A stretch of 30,110 bases of DNA, taken from the NCBI GenBank assembly GCA_964553875.1, contig CAZKNH010000039.1, positions 1 through 30,110 of the forward strand, written 5' to 3'. This document shows positions 1-7,125 of the stretch, piece after piece (the stretch's first letter is position 1; each line of letters begins with the position of its first letter). The notes under the pieces were generated by a model. The model saw nothing but the letters and a program-made list of their open reading frames with translations, was not told the DNA's origin and ran no database searches. This DNA comes from ZC4RG20 sp964553875. Lineage in GTDB: Bacteria > Pseudomonadota > Gammaproteobacteria > Steroidobacterales > Rariloculaceae. The position numbers were made by a program, and so were the translations under genes.

Positions 1-95
1 GCGACATGTCGGACGGCGGCAAAATGGCCGAGAAGATACTGGCCGTGGCAGAGGCGTTCTGGCTCGAGGGAGAGAAAATTCCTTTGCCGCTTTGA
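1..95 (+). CDS. 3' end of an unidentified protein, possibly a T6SS effector
   Basis: The reading frame is open from the left edge (first full codon at base 3) to a TGA at 93-95, leaving only the last 30 residues: a short helix-like stretch rich in Ala, Glu and Lys ending in IPLPL. The fragment is too short to assign to a family. The next gene, 17 bases downstream, is an Imm11-type immunity protein. Immunity genes normally lie directly after their toxin, so this is plausibly the C-terminus of the cognate toxin. Imm11 proteins are often paired with AHH-type nucleases, but no AHH motif lies inside the window, so that identity is inference only. Confidence 0.5.
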   Translation, partial: DMSDGGKMAEKILAVAEAFWLEGEKIPLPL

Positions 96-112
96 TGGAG
101 AGGGCATAGAGC

Positions 113-697
113 GTGGAACATTCCTACCGCCTCTGGCGACACAAGCTGTTGCCGAACGTCTGCCAACTGGACGAGTTCGCGGGAGTCGAGGACGTGACGT
201 CGTTCGAGGAGGGCGTCGAGCTCGCGAACGGGTTCCCGTCGAACGTCACGCTCAGGATGAGCGACCGCTTCCCGGACGACATGCTCCTTGCGGATAACCT
301 GGCGAATACCAATCGGCTGATCGTGATCTCGGCAGGGTTGCGCCGGTTTCTCGAGGACGAGGGCGTCCAGCACATCGAATTCCTCCCGGTCACGATCCTC
401 GATCACAAGGGGAGAGTGGCGAGCGCGGATTATTGGATTCTGAATCCCGTGGGCCTCGTGGATTGCCTCGACCTCGATAAATGCCAGCCGGAATGGGACG
501 TGATCGACGAGACCAAGGTCAACCACGTGAAGAGTTTCGCGATGGATACCTCTCGTATCGACGAGTCGCGGCGCCTGTTCCGTCCGCGATACTTCACGAA
601 GGTCGTGCTCATTCGCGAGGACCTCGCGAATCGGATTTCCTCGCAGGGCTTCACCGGCGTTCAATGGCGGGACCTGCAGGAAGCGACGTACCTGTAG
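113..697 (+). CDS. Imm11-type (DUF1629, MXAN_0049-like) immunity protein
   Basis: This 194-residue soluble protein has no signal peptide or membrane segment. It resembles the Imm11 family (formerly DUF1629, typified by Myxococcus MXAN_0049), whose members protect against a neighbouring toxin, commonly an AHH-type nuclease. The C-terminal half carries the most recognisable part: YWILNPVGLVDCLDL, then a KVNHVKSFAMD stretch and an RLFRP segment near residues 150-158. Length fits the family. The start is GTG at 113, preceded by GGAGAGGG at 97-104. The ATG at 95 is followed by a stop after four codons. It follows a truncated gene that may be its toxin and precedes two Imm49-like genes. Family assignment is from recalled sequence pattern. 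Confidence 0.72.
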   Translation: MEHSYRLWRHKLLPNVCQLDEFAGVEDVTSFEEGVELANGFPSNVTLRMSDRFPDDMLLADNLANTNRLIVISAGLRRFLEDEGVQHIEFLPVTILDHKGRVASADYWILNPVGLVDCLDLDKCQPEWDVIDETKVNHVKSFAMDTSRIDESRRLFRPRYFTKVVLIREDLANRISSQGFTGVQWRDLQEATYL

Positions 698-707
698 GAT
701 CGGGACG

Positions 708-1388
708 GTGGACGAGGAACTCGGAGAGCTCGAAGGCGAGCTGGTCGACGCGGTCAGCACGGTCGAGAGACTCGAGCTCTCGGCGGCGGGGCCGCGGAGC
801 GTCGAGTTCTCGCGAAAGCTGCGCCGTCTCGCGATCTTGTCGTTCGCCGAGTTCCAGGACGCGCGGGAGTTCAGGTCGCACCTCGCCCGCAGCGCGCTGG
901 TTCGGGAGACCTATCTGAAGCGCTGCGCGGCCGCGTCCGCGACCGAGCTTCCGCACTACGCGACGGGGCGTTACGACGCGCTCATCGATGCGATCGCCGC
1001 ACATCGGCTCGACCTGGCCCGCTCCATCGTTCGGCTGTCGCCGACGTCGTGGCAGAGGGGGAAGGAATCGCGAGCGGATTACCTCTACGGCACCGTCGTC
1101 GGAGCCCTCGTCTGCGAACGTGACGAGGAGGCGGCGGCTCTCCTCGAGGAGCTCGCGGCCGAGCCGGACGAGTATTCGCGGCTCTGTTATCGCGCGTTGC
1201 GAAGCATTCTCCGGCGCTCCGCGGCGGAGCTCGAGAGCAGCCTTGCGGAGCTGCTGCGGCGCGACGCCGATGTTCCCGTATTCGTCGAGGGCGTGGCGCT
1301 CGGCGTGCTCGCCGCGAAACGCGGAATCGGCGTGCCGTCCGGAATCGATCGTTGCCCGGATGTTCTGATCCGGGAGCCCGAACGATGA
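708..1388 (+). CDS. Imm49-type immunity protein, copy 1
   Basis: A 226-residue, Arg/Glu/Leu-rich, all-helical-looking cytosolic protein resembling the Imm49 family of polymorphic-toxin immunity proteins. Recognisable stretches are FRSHLARSALVRETYLKR near residues 63-80, HYATGRYDALIDAI, and a LSPTSW motif followed by an acidic/aromatic segment. The next gene has the same order (YLRK, YYATWGRNEA, LSPREF), so the two are paralogues. The start is GTG at 708, ten bases after the previous stop, with AGGA at 696-699 as a likely ribosome site. The stop overlaps the next gene's ATG (ATGA), indicating translational coupling. The cognate toxin is not visible. Confidence 0.65.
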   Translation: MDEELGELEGELVDAVSTVERLELSAAGPRSVEFSRKLRRLAILSFAEFQDAREFRSHLARSALVRETYLKRCAAASATELPHYATGRYDALIDAIAAHRLDLARSIVRLSPTSWQRGKESRADYLYGTVVGALVCERDEEAAALLEELAAEPDEYSRLCYRALRSILRRSAAELESSLAELLRRDADVPVFVEGVALGVLAAKRGIGVPSGIDRCPDVLIREPER

Positions 1389-2173
1389 TCAGCATCGGCG
1401 ATTACGGACGATCCGTCGCCGTCGAGACCGCTTTTTGGCTCGCCGGTTTCGACGACCAGGCCTGCCCCCTTCAGGAAGCGGGCAAGCTCGGCCGCGAGCT
1501 CGAGCGGAACTTCCGCACGCTCGCGATTCTTGCGCTTCTCGCGAACGCCGATTCGAACCTTTATTGTCATCATCTGATCCGGAGCGGGATGATCCGGCTT
1601 GCGTATTTGCGCAAGGTGGCGGCGCAGGGCGCGATGGACACGGCGTACTACGCGACGTGGGGCCGCAACGAGGCCGTGCTCGCTTTCGTTGCCGCCGGCA
1701 GCTTCCCGCTGGTGCGCGATCTCGTCGCATTGTCGCCGCGAGAGTTTCGCCGCGGAATGGAGTACGAGGACGACCACTGCTACTACCGTCTGATCGCGAA
1801 TCTCGCCGTGGACGGCGCCGCCGATGAGCGCGAGGCGCTCTTCGAGCGGTACGCAGCGTATCTGGGCGATGACCCGACGACCCGGCTCGATCTCGTGAGA
1901 AGCCTGGCGTCGAACGACCCCGAGGCGTTTCTCGAGTCGTTCGAGGCGCTTCTGCACGAGCGCGCCGCCGCGTTGGCCGCCCGCGAGGCGAAAGGCGAGC
2001 TCGAGACGGTCCACTCCGTCGTCGAGAAGGCGGTGTGGATCGAGGCCGTTGCACTGCTGCGGCTCGCCGATGCACGCGGATTCCCCACGGACCGCGAGTA
2101 TCGTTTCGTGCCGTCCATCGCCCGCGCGCCGATGCTGGTGCCGTTCCCGGGCATGTATCAAAGCGCGTTCTGA
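1385..2173 (+). CDS. Imm49-type immunity protein, copy 2
   Basis: A 262-residue paralogue of the preceding gene. The helical core is shared (SGMIRLAYLRKVAAQ, then YYATWGRNEAVL, then LVALSPREFRRGMEYED), and there is a longer C-terminus ending in a Pro/aromatic tail (FVPSIARAPMLVPFPGMY). The ATG at 1385 is chosen because it overlaps the upstream TGA in the classic ATGA arrangement. An in-frame ATG at 1352 would overlap the upstream gene by 37 bases. No signal peptide or membrane helix is seen. Homology between the pair is clear but they are well diverged, so they may neutralise different toxins. Function is inferred from family resemblance and context. Confidence 0.68.
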   Translation: MISIGDYGRSVAVETAFWLAGFDDQACPLQEAGKLGRELERNFRTLAILALLANADSNLYCHHLIRSGMIRLAYLRKVAAQGAMDTAYYATWGRNEAVLAFVAAGSFPLVRDLVALSPREFRRGMEYEDDHCYYRLIANLAVDGAADEREALFERYAAYLGDDPTTRLDLVRSLASNDPEAFLESFEALLHERAAALAAREAKGELETVHSVVEKAVWIEAVALLRLADARGFPTDREYRFVPSIARAPMLVPFPGMYQSAF

Positions 2174-2178
2174 CCGGC

Positions 2179-3216
2179 ATGGCTCCGCCGCAAGTCACTT
2201 CCGATTCGGAGCTCGTGATCGAGCCGGTTTTCGTCGAGGACGAGAACGGGGTGCCGATCATGGCCGTGATCGCGAAAGGGACGTTCGCGATCGCCGAGCG
2301 GCCGGCTCTGCACGACCAGCAGCTTCCTTTGCTGCATGCCGGGGAGTTCTGGTACGAAGGCGCGCAGGAGTCGAGCTACAAGTACGAGCCGGAGATCGCA
2401 TACATCAAGCCCGCTACCGACGTGGTATTGATCGGGCACGCGTGGGCGCCCCGCGGCGGCGTGTCGTCTCTCGACGTCGGGCTGAAGGTCGGGCCGGTCC
2501 AGAAGATCGTGAAGGTGTTCGGCGACCGGTACTGGGTGAAGGTCGGCGGCATGATCCGCGCGACCAGCCCGCGTCCGTTCGAGAAGATCCCTTTGGTCTA
2601 CGAACGGGCGTTCGGCGGCTGGGACAAGGCGGACCGCGACGAGGCGAAGTGGACCGTGGATCGGCGGAATCCGGTCGGACGCGGTTTCGGGCACCCGCTC
2701 CGATACGTCGACGAAGGGAAGGTGCCGATGCCGAATATCGAGGATCCGAATCGGATCATCCGGCGATACGGCGACGCGCCGCCGCCCGCGGGGTTCGGGT
2801 TCGTGTCCCCCCACTGGCAACCGCGTGCGCAATATGCGGGCACGTACGACGAGGCGTGGGAGAAAGAGCGGAAGCCGCTCGTGCCGAAGGACTTCGACCG
2901 GCGCTACTTCAACGCCGCGTCACCCGGTCTCGTCGCACCGGGCTATCTTAGGGGGGACGAGGACGTGGTCGTCGTCAATGCCGCGCGGGTGTCTCCGCTG
3001 CGTTTCAGGCTGCCGGGGCTGCCGCCGCCCGATTGCCGTGTGCACCTGCGCGATAGCACTTCTCACGTCCTTTCGATGCCTCTCGACACGGTCATCATCA
3101 ACACGGACGAGATGCTGCTCATACTGCTGTGGCGGGCCTACGTCGAAGTGCCGCGAGGGCCGCACCACGTCCTCGCCGTCGAGGTGACGACGGGCGCCGA
3201 TCGCGCTCGCAGCTGA
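2179..3216 (+). CDS. DUF2169 family protein, likely T6SS effector/PAAR adaptor
   Basis: This 345-residue protein matches the DUF2169 pattern: an N-terminal beta-rich part with VIAKGTFAI, a central VYERAFGGWD segment (near residues 141-150), an NPVGRGF motif, and a later MPNIEDP segment. DUF2169 genes are frequently linked to vgrG, PAAR or DUF4150 genes, and family members have been implicated as adaptors or chaperones that load specialised T6SS effectors. ATG at 2179 is five bases after the previous stop and gives an N-terminus (MAPPQVTSDSELVIEP) typical of the family. The frame stays open further upstream, but that part overlaps the Imm49 gene. No PAAR or VgrG gene is visible, so the partner may lie to the left. 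Confidence 0.8.
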   Translation: MAPPQVTSDSELVIEPVFVEDENGVPIMAVIAKGTFAIAERPALHDQQLPLLHAGEFWYEGAQESSYKYEPEIAYIKPATDVVLIGHAWAPRGGVSSLDVGLKVGPVQKIVKVFGDRYWVKVGGMIRATSPRPFEKIPLVYERAFGGWDKADRDEAKWTVDRRNPVGRGFGHPLRYVDEGKVPMPNIEDPNRIIRRYGDAPPPAGFGFVSPHWQPRAQYAGTYDEAWEKERKPLVPKDFDRRYFNAASPGLVAPGYLRGDEDVVVVNAARVSPLRFRLPGLPPPDCRVHLRDSTSHVLSMPLDTVIINTDEMLLILLWRAYVEVPRGPHHVLAVEVTTGADRARS

Positions 3217-3228
3217 AGGCGCGACCGA

Positions 3229-4584
3229 ATGGCCACCTCCATCCGCCGCTTCAATATCGAGCTCTACGAGGAGCACCTCGAGGAAGCCTCGTTTCTCTAC
3301 GAGCAACGACTCGCCTACCTGCACGATCCCGAGCTCACGTGGCTCGACCTCGACGATTTCGAGGAGCGCTTCGAGGCGCACATCGACGCCCTCGTCGTCG
3401 GCGGCGACCTCGCGCTCGACGTCTGCAAGCGCCGCTCCAGCGCCGGCGATTTCGGCGAGCTGCACGCGGCGCTCAGGGTGTTCTGCCGCCGGGATCGAGC
3501 CGACCTTGCGTATCCCGTGCTTCAGAGCATCGATCACGGCGACGAGCAGACCGTGCAGGCCGCGATCGACGCGCTCAAAGCCGACTGTCCGGAGAGCTGG
3601 CACGCGGATCTCGTCCGCATCATGCTCGGACGCTGCAAGGAGCTCGTACCGCTTCTCGCGGAAGTCCTCGCGTATCGCCGCGTGCCGGTCGAGGAAGCGC
3701 TGCTGCGCGTGCTCGGGAGCTGCGACCCGGTCATGCTGCCTCGCGTCCTGCGTGCGCTCGGTAAGATCGGCAGCGATCGCTCGCGCCCGGTGCTTGCGCC
3801 ATATCTCCGTCACGAGCAGACGAGCGTCGCCGAAGCCGCGTGCCGCGCGCTGATCCGCCTCGGCGATCATCAGGCGCTGTCGCATGCGCTTCTCGTGGCC
3901 CAGGTGCGCCCGTGGCCGGTCGCCGCGCTCGGGCTCGCCGGCGGATACGGAGCGGTGAACGTCCTGACCGAGATCGCGAGGAGCGACAAGGCCACGGAGG
4001 AATGCCTGCTCGCACTCGGCATGCTTGGCGAGCCCGGCAGCGTCGGCACGATTTTCAATTGCCTCGGTAACCCGGAGCTCGCCGACGCGGCAGCCGCGGC
4101 GCTCTATACCATCACCGGCGCGCCCCTGGTCGAGGAGGTGTTCATCCCCGACGACGTCGATCCCGACGAGCTCTTCGACGAGGAGCGCGAGCGGTACGAG
4201 CAAACCGGTGCGTTGCCCACGCGGCCGGACGGACGTCCCTACGGCCAGAACGTGACGCGGCTTTCCGTCAAGCCCGAGACGTGGCAGGCGTGGCTCCGCG
4301 AGCACAGAGGGTCGTTCGACCCGAAGCTGCGCTATCGCCACGGCAGGCCGATCGGGCCCGGCGCATCGCTCGAAGCCCTGGCCGCGGAACGCACGCCGAA
4401 CCGGGTCCGCGCGCTGATCGCCGAGGAGCTCGCGATTCGCTACGCGGCGCCCGTCACGTTGGAGATCGACATGCGCGTCCGCACTCAGCGGCGTCACCTC
4501 GCGGCGCTCGGCCAGTGGGCGACCGCGAATGCCGCGAAGTTCACGCCCGGCTCCTGGTACTTTGCCGGCAAGGCGGCAGTATGA
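3229..4584 (+). CDS. TIGR02270 family protein with HEAT-like repeats
   Basis: A 451-residue soluble protein. The first 70 residues (ending in a WLDLDDFEERFEAHIDAL-type segment) match the start of the TIGR02270 family. Residues about 80-300 are alternating Ala/Leu-rich helices with HEAT-like turns such as VLRALGKIGSDRSRPVLAPYL and AACRALIRLGDHQAL. The C-terminal third contains a PDGRPYGQNVTRLSV segment and an RYRHGRPI segment. The family is uncharacterised but repeatedly neighbours DUF2169, vgrG and other T6SS cargo genes, so a scaffold or adaptor role is a reasonable inference. It starts 12 bases after the DUF2169 stop, with AAGG at 3216-3219 as a possible ribosome site. Confidence 0.78.
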   Translation: MATSIRRFNIELYEEHLEEASFLYEQRLAYLHDPELTWLDLDDFEERFEAHIDALVVGGDLALDVCKRRSSAGDFGELHAALRVFCRRDRADLAYPVLQSIDHGDEQTVQAAIDALKADCPESWHADLVRIMLGRCKELVPLLAEVLAYRRVPVEEALLRVLGSCDPVMLPRVLRALGKIGSDRSRPVLAPYLRHEQTSVAEAACRALIRLGDHQALSHALLVAQVRPWPVAALGLAGGYGAVNVLTEIARSDKATEECLLALGMLGEPGSVGTIFNCLGNPELADAAAAALYTITGAPLVEEVFIPDDVDPDELFDEERERYEQTGALPTRPDGRPYGQNVTRLSVKPETWQAWLREHRGSFDPKLRYRHGRPIGPGASLEALAAERTPNRVRALIAEELAIRYAAPVTLEIDMRVRTQRRHLAALGQWATANAAKFTPGSWYFAGKAAV

Positions 4585-4682
4585 TCCGATAACGACGCCA
4601 TACACGGGCGGCCCCTTCGAGAGCCTGTTCGCCCGGTCGTATCGCCGCGCTGCCCGGGCATGTGTATCCAGGATGAAACTTC

Positions 4683-4877
4683 ATGGTCGTTGACATCTCA
4701 CCCGGCCTCGGGATCGTGTTCGTCGCGCTCGCGGTGATCTTCGCCGGAGTCGCGCTTCGGGACTACCTGATCGAAGAAGGCAAGTTGACCCCGGCCCGCA
4801 ATACATGGCTTCGCATCTCGTTCGTTTTCTGCGCCGTCGCCATCGCGCTTTTCGTATGGAACGTGCTGCTCGGTTGA
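4683..4877 (+). CDS. Small two-helix membrane protein, unknown function
   Basis: A 64-residue protein with two predicted transmembrane helices (about residues 7-24 and 44-62) joined by a short charged loop (RDYLIEEGKLTPARNTWLR). The loop's positive charges suggest it faces the cytoplasm. The ATG at 4683 has AGGA at 4670-4673 with good spacing, which supports genuine translation. It sits between the cargo module and the T6SS structural operon, 98 bases after the TIGR02270 gene and 175 bases before tagH. I do not recognise the family. An inner-membrane accessory role is possible only on context. The gap before it (4585-4682) shows no convincing promoter or terminator. Confidence 0.6.
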   Translation: MVVDISPGLGIVFVALAVIFAGVALRDYLIEEGKLTPARNTWLRISFVFCAVAIALFVWNVLLG

Positions 4878-4954
4878 CCGCGCGGCGGCAGAGCCTACAT
4901 GCTGCGGAACAAATGTGACGTAAGTCCCTGTCCCTCAAGCTGCAAGGTCCGTGA

Positions 4955-4988
4955 TCGGGTATCATCCCGACGGTAATCCTCTTATACT
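4955..4988 (+). promoter_or_regulatory. Candidate promoter/operator region before the T6SS operon
   Basis: The 175-base gap before tagH contains a TATACT hexamer at 4983-4988, a good match to a sigma-70 -10 box, about 65 bases before the GTG start. No good -35 box sits at standard spacing, so an activator or another sigma factor may be needed. Just upstream is a small inverted repeat, TCGGG (4955-4959) and CCCGA (4966-4970), which could be an operator half-site pair or chance. This is weak evidence, listed because it is the only sizeable gap ahead of the operon. Confidence 0.25.
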
Positions 4989-5052
4989 TCTCCGTCCGGC
5001 GTTGCAGTCGCTGGTGCGAAGAACGAACCATTCCGACGAGGGGACCCACCGA

Positions 5053-6564
5053 GTGGCGTTGACGCTACGGGTCAAGAGCTTCCAAAGCCAGGCGCTAGGC
5101 GAGCACGGAACCAAGCGATTCGGTGTCGAGGGCGGCACGATCGGACGCCGCCAGAACAACACCTGGGTTCTGCCCGATCCGGAAAGGTACGTCTCGGGCG
5201 TTCATGCAGAGATCGTCTATCGGGACGGCGCGTACTACCTGCGCGACGTCAGCACCAACGGAACATTCGTCAACGGCATGCCGGAGCCGATCGGCAACGG
5301 AATGGAGCATCGTCTTGCCGACGGCGACGAGATTCAGATCGGCGATTACGACATCGTCGTCAGCTTCGACGAGACCGGTCCGAGCGCACTGACGGGCCCC
5401 AGAGGTCGCGAGCTCGATCCGTGGGGTGGGAGCGCGGCGTTGGGCGACTTCACGGGTCCCACGGGGCCTCGCTCCTTGTCGGAGCCGCCGTTGTCCGATG
5501 CATTCGGACTGTCCGAGCCTGGCCATTCGACCGACGTTCTGAGCCTGTTTCCCGAGCCGGAAACGACCGAGGGTCGCCCGAGCGACGGCCCGAGCCCGAT
5601 CTATCGCTCGTCTCCCGACGAGTGGTTCTACGAGCCCCCGCAGGTCGACCCGCCGCCGGCGGCGCAACCGTCCGATCCGTTGTACGGGCGGTCGCCCGTG
5701 ATCCCCGAAGACGAAGACTGGGACCTGACGAGCTACGAGCAATCGGAGCACGGTTGGTCCGGTAACGGCGGCTTCGTCGGCACGAATCCGTTCGATCACG
5801 GGCAAGAGCGCGTCGAGCACGGGAACCGGGCGTTCCCGCCGCCTGCTACGCCATACGCCGAGACGCCGTCGTATTCCGAGCCGCCGCATCCAGGCGACGT
5901 GCCTCCGTATCCGGGCGATGCGCCTCCGTATCCGGGCGACACGCCGCCGTACTACGGCGCGGCGGACGGCGGGCCGCTCGCCACGATGCTGATGGCCGCC
6001 GGCCTCGATCCCGAAAGCGCACGCGCCGCGGCGCGTTCGCCCGAGCTGCCGTCGGTGCTCGGCGCGATACTCGGCGTCGTCGTGCAGGGCATGTTCGAGG
6101 TGCTGAAGGCACGCGCCGAGATCAAAAGCCAGTTCCGCGTGCCCGTCACGATGATGCGCGCGGTCGAGAACAATCCGCTGAAGTTCTCGGCAGACGCGCG
6201 ACAGGCTCTGCACACGTTGCTCGTCGCGCGTAACCCCGCGTACCTCGGCCCGATCGATGCGTTCAAGGAGGGCTTCGAGGACCTGAAGGCGCATCAGATC
6301 GCGATGATCGCGGGCATGCACGCCGCGTTCGATTCGATGATCAAACGTTTCGATCCGGAAGAGCTCGGTCGACGTTTCGAGCGCAAGAACAGCGGGCTGG
6401 CCGGGATCGTCGGCAAGGGACGCTTCTGGGACATGTACACGCAGCTTTACAAGGACTGGACCCAGGACGCGGACGTGAACTTCCAACGTTTGTTCGGTGA
6501 GAAGTTTGCCCTTGCATACGAGGAGCAGATGCGCAAGCTGACGGCGTCCGGTCGGCCTCGTTGA
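5053..6564 (+). CDS. tagH: TagH/Fha: FHA-domain T6SS regulator and scaffold
   Basis: A 503-residue protein. Residues about 20-112 form a forkhead-associated (FHA) domain with the expected phosphothreonine-binding signatures: IGRRQNN, VSGVHAEI and STNGTFVNG. Residues about 113-305 are a Pro/Ser/Asp/Glu-rich, probably disordered linker with PPYPGD-type repeats. Residues about 310-503 match the TagH C-terminal domain (MLMAAGLDP start, FRVPVTMMRAVENNPLKFS, then GRFWDMYTQLYKDW). In known systems Fha is phosphorylated by PpkA and dephosphorylated by PppA to promote T6SS assembly; both partners are encoded downstream. GTG at 5053 is chosen because GAGGGG lies at 5038-5043. An in-frame ATG at 4951 would add a 34-residue leader not typical of FHA proteins. 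Confidence 0.9.
   Translation: MALTLRVKSFQSQALGEHGTKRFGVEGGTIGRRQNNTWVLPDPERYVSGVHAEIVYRDGAYYLRDVSTNGTFVNGMPEPIGNGMEHRLADGDEIQIGDYDIVVSFDETGPSALTGPRGRELDPWGGSAALGDFTGPTGPRSLSEPPLSDAFGLSEPGHSTDVLSLFPEPETTEGRPSDGPSPIYRSSPDEWFYEPPQVDPPPAAQPSDPLYGRSPVIPEDEDWDLTSYEQSEHGWSGNGGFVGTNPFDHGQERVEHGNRAFPPPATPYAETPSYSEPPHPGDVPPYPGDAPPYPGDTPPYYGAADGGPLATMLMAAGLDPESARAAARSPELPSVLGAILGVVVQGMFEVLKARAEIKSQFRVPVTMMRAVENNPLKFSADARQALHTLLVARNPAYLGPIDAFKEGFEDLKAHQIAMIAGMHAAFDSMIKRFDPEELGRRFERKNSGLAGIVGKGRFWDMYTQLYKDWTQDADVNFQRLFGEKFALAYEEQMRKLTASGRPR
5881..5943 (+). repeat. Three 21-bp tandem repeats encoding PPYPGDx
   Basis: Three successive 21-base units encode PPHPGDV, PPYPGDA and PPYPGDT, followed by a partial PPYYG. 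They lie within the low-complexity linker of the FHA protein. The units differ mostly at synonymous positions, which points to older duplication with selection on the peptide rather than recent slippage. Confidence 0.85.
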
Positions 6565-6605
6565 GGCGAGCGGAAAGCGAATCGAGGATTGGGGGCGAAT
6601 CGTCG

Positions 6606-7112
6606 ATGAAGGGCACGATCCGGACGCGAGTGATGCACGCGGCGGCGTGCGTGGCTTGCGTTGCACTGCTGCTCGCGATCACGGCGGGCGTGCCGGTGCA
6701 CGCTGCGAAGGTCAACGTCAAAGGCGAGATCCGGGCTGCGGCCGATCTCAACCCCGACTCCGAGGGGCGGCCGTCGCCGGTCGTGCTCATGATATTTCAG
6801 CTGAAGGCGCCCGAATCGTTTCGGAACGCGGACTTTTTCTCGCTGTACGCGCCCGACGCGGCCGTGCTCGGCGCCGACCTCGTCGAGCGCAGCCAGATTC
6901 TGGTGCGACCGGGCAGCGCCGTGCCCCTCGAGACGGAGTTCGACGAGGAAGCCCGCTACGTCGGCTTCGTCGCCGCGTTCAGAGACATCGAGAACGCACA
7001 ATGGCGCGGCGTCATCGAGCTTCCGCAGAAGGGATTTTTCCGCAGCTTCTTTTCGCGCAGCCGTTTGCTGATCGAGCTCGATTCGCTCGCGTTGTCGGTG
7101 AAGGTCGAGTAA
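6606..7112 (+). CDS. tssJ: TssJ-like T6SS membrane-complex protein lacking a lipobox
   Basis: The mature part matches TssJ closely: LNPDSEGRPSPVVLMIFQLK, then an ADFFSLY segment, and WRGVIEL with a closing beta strand. TssJ is normally an outer-membrane lipoprotein that binds the periplasmic end of TssM. Here the signal peptide (about residues 1-35) ends VPVHAA and leads straight into KVNVKGEI. No cysteine occupies a lipobox. The only two cysteines (residues 15 and 18) precede the hydrophobic core. The protein therefore looks like a signal peptidase I substrate. ATG at 6606 is preceded by GGGGG at 6591-6595. A TTG at 6561 is open but would lengthen the signal peptide n-region. It lies 41 bases after tagH and 13 before tssK. 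Confidence 0.88.
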   Translation: MKGTIRTRVMHAAACVACVALLLAITAGVPVHAAKVNVKGEIRAAADLNPDSEGRPSPVVLMIFQLKAPESFRNADFFSLYAPDAAVLGADLVERSQILVRPGSAVPLETEFDEEARYVGFVAAFRDIENAQWRGVIELPQKGFFRSFFSRSRLLIELDSLALSVKVE

Positions 7113-7125
7113 CCCGAGGTCGGGG

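Noticed and set aside
4605..4635. Terminator after the TIGR02270 gene
   Set aside because: CGGGCG and CGCCCG could pair, but the stem is only 6 bp with a 19-base loop and no T-run follows.
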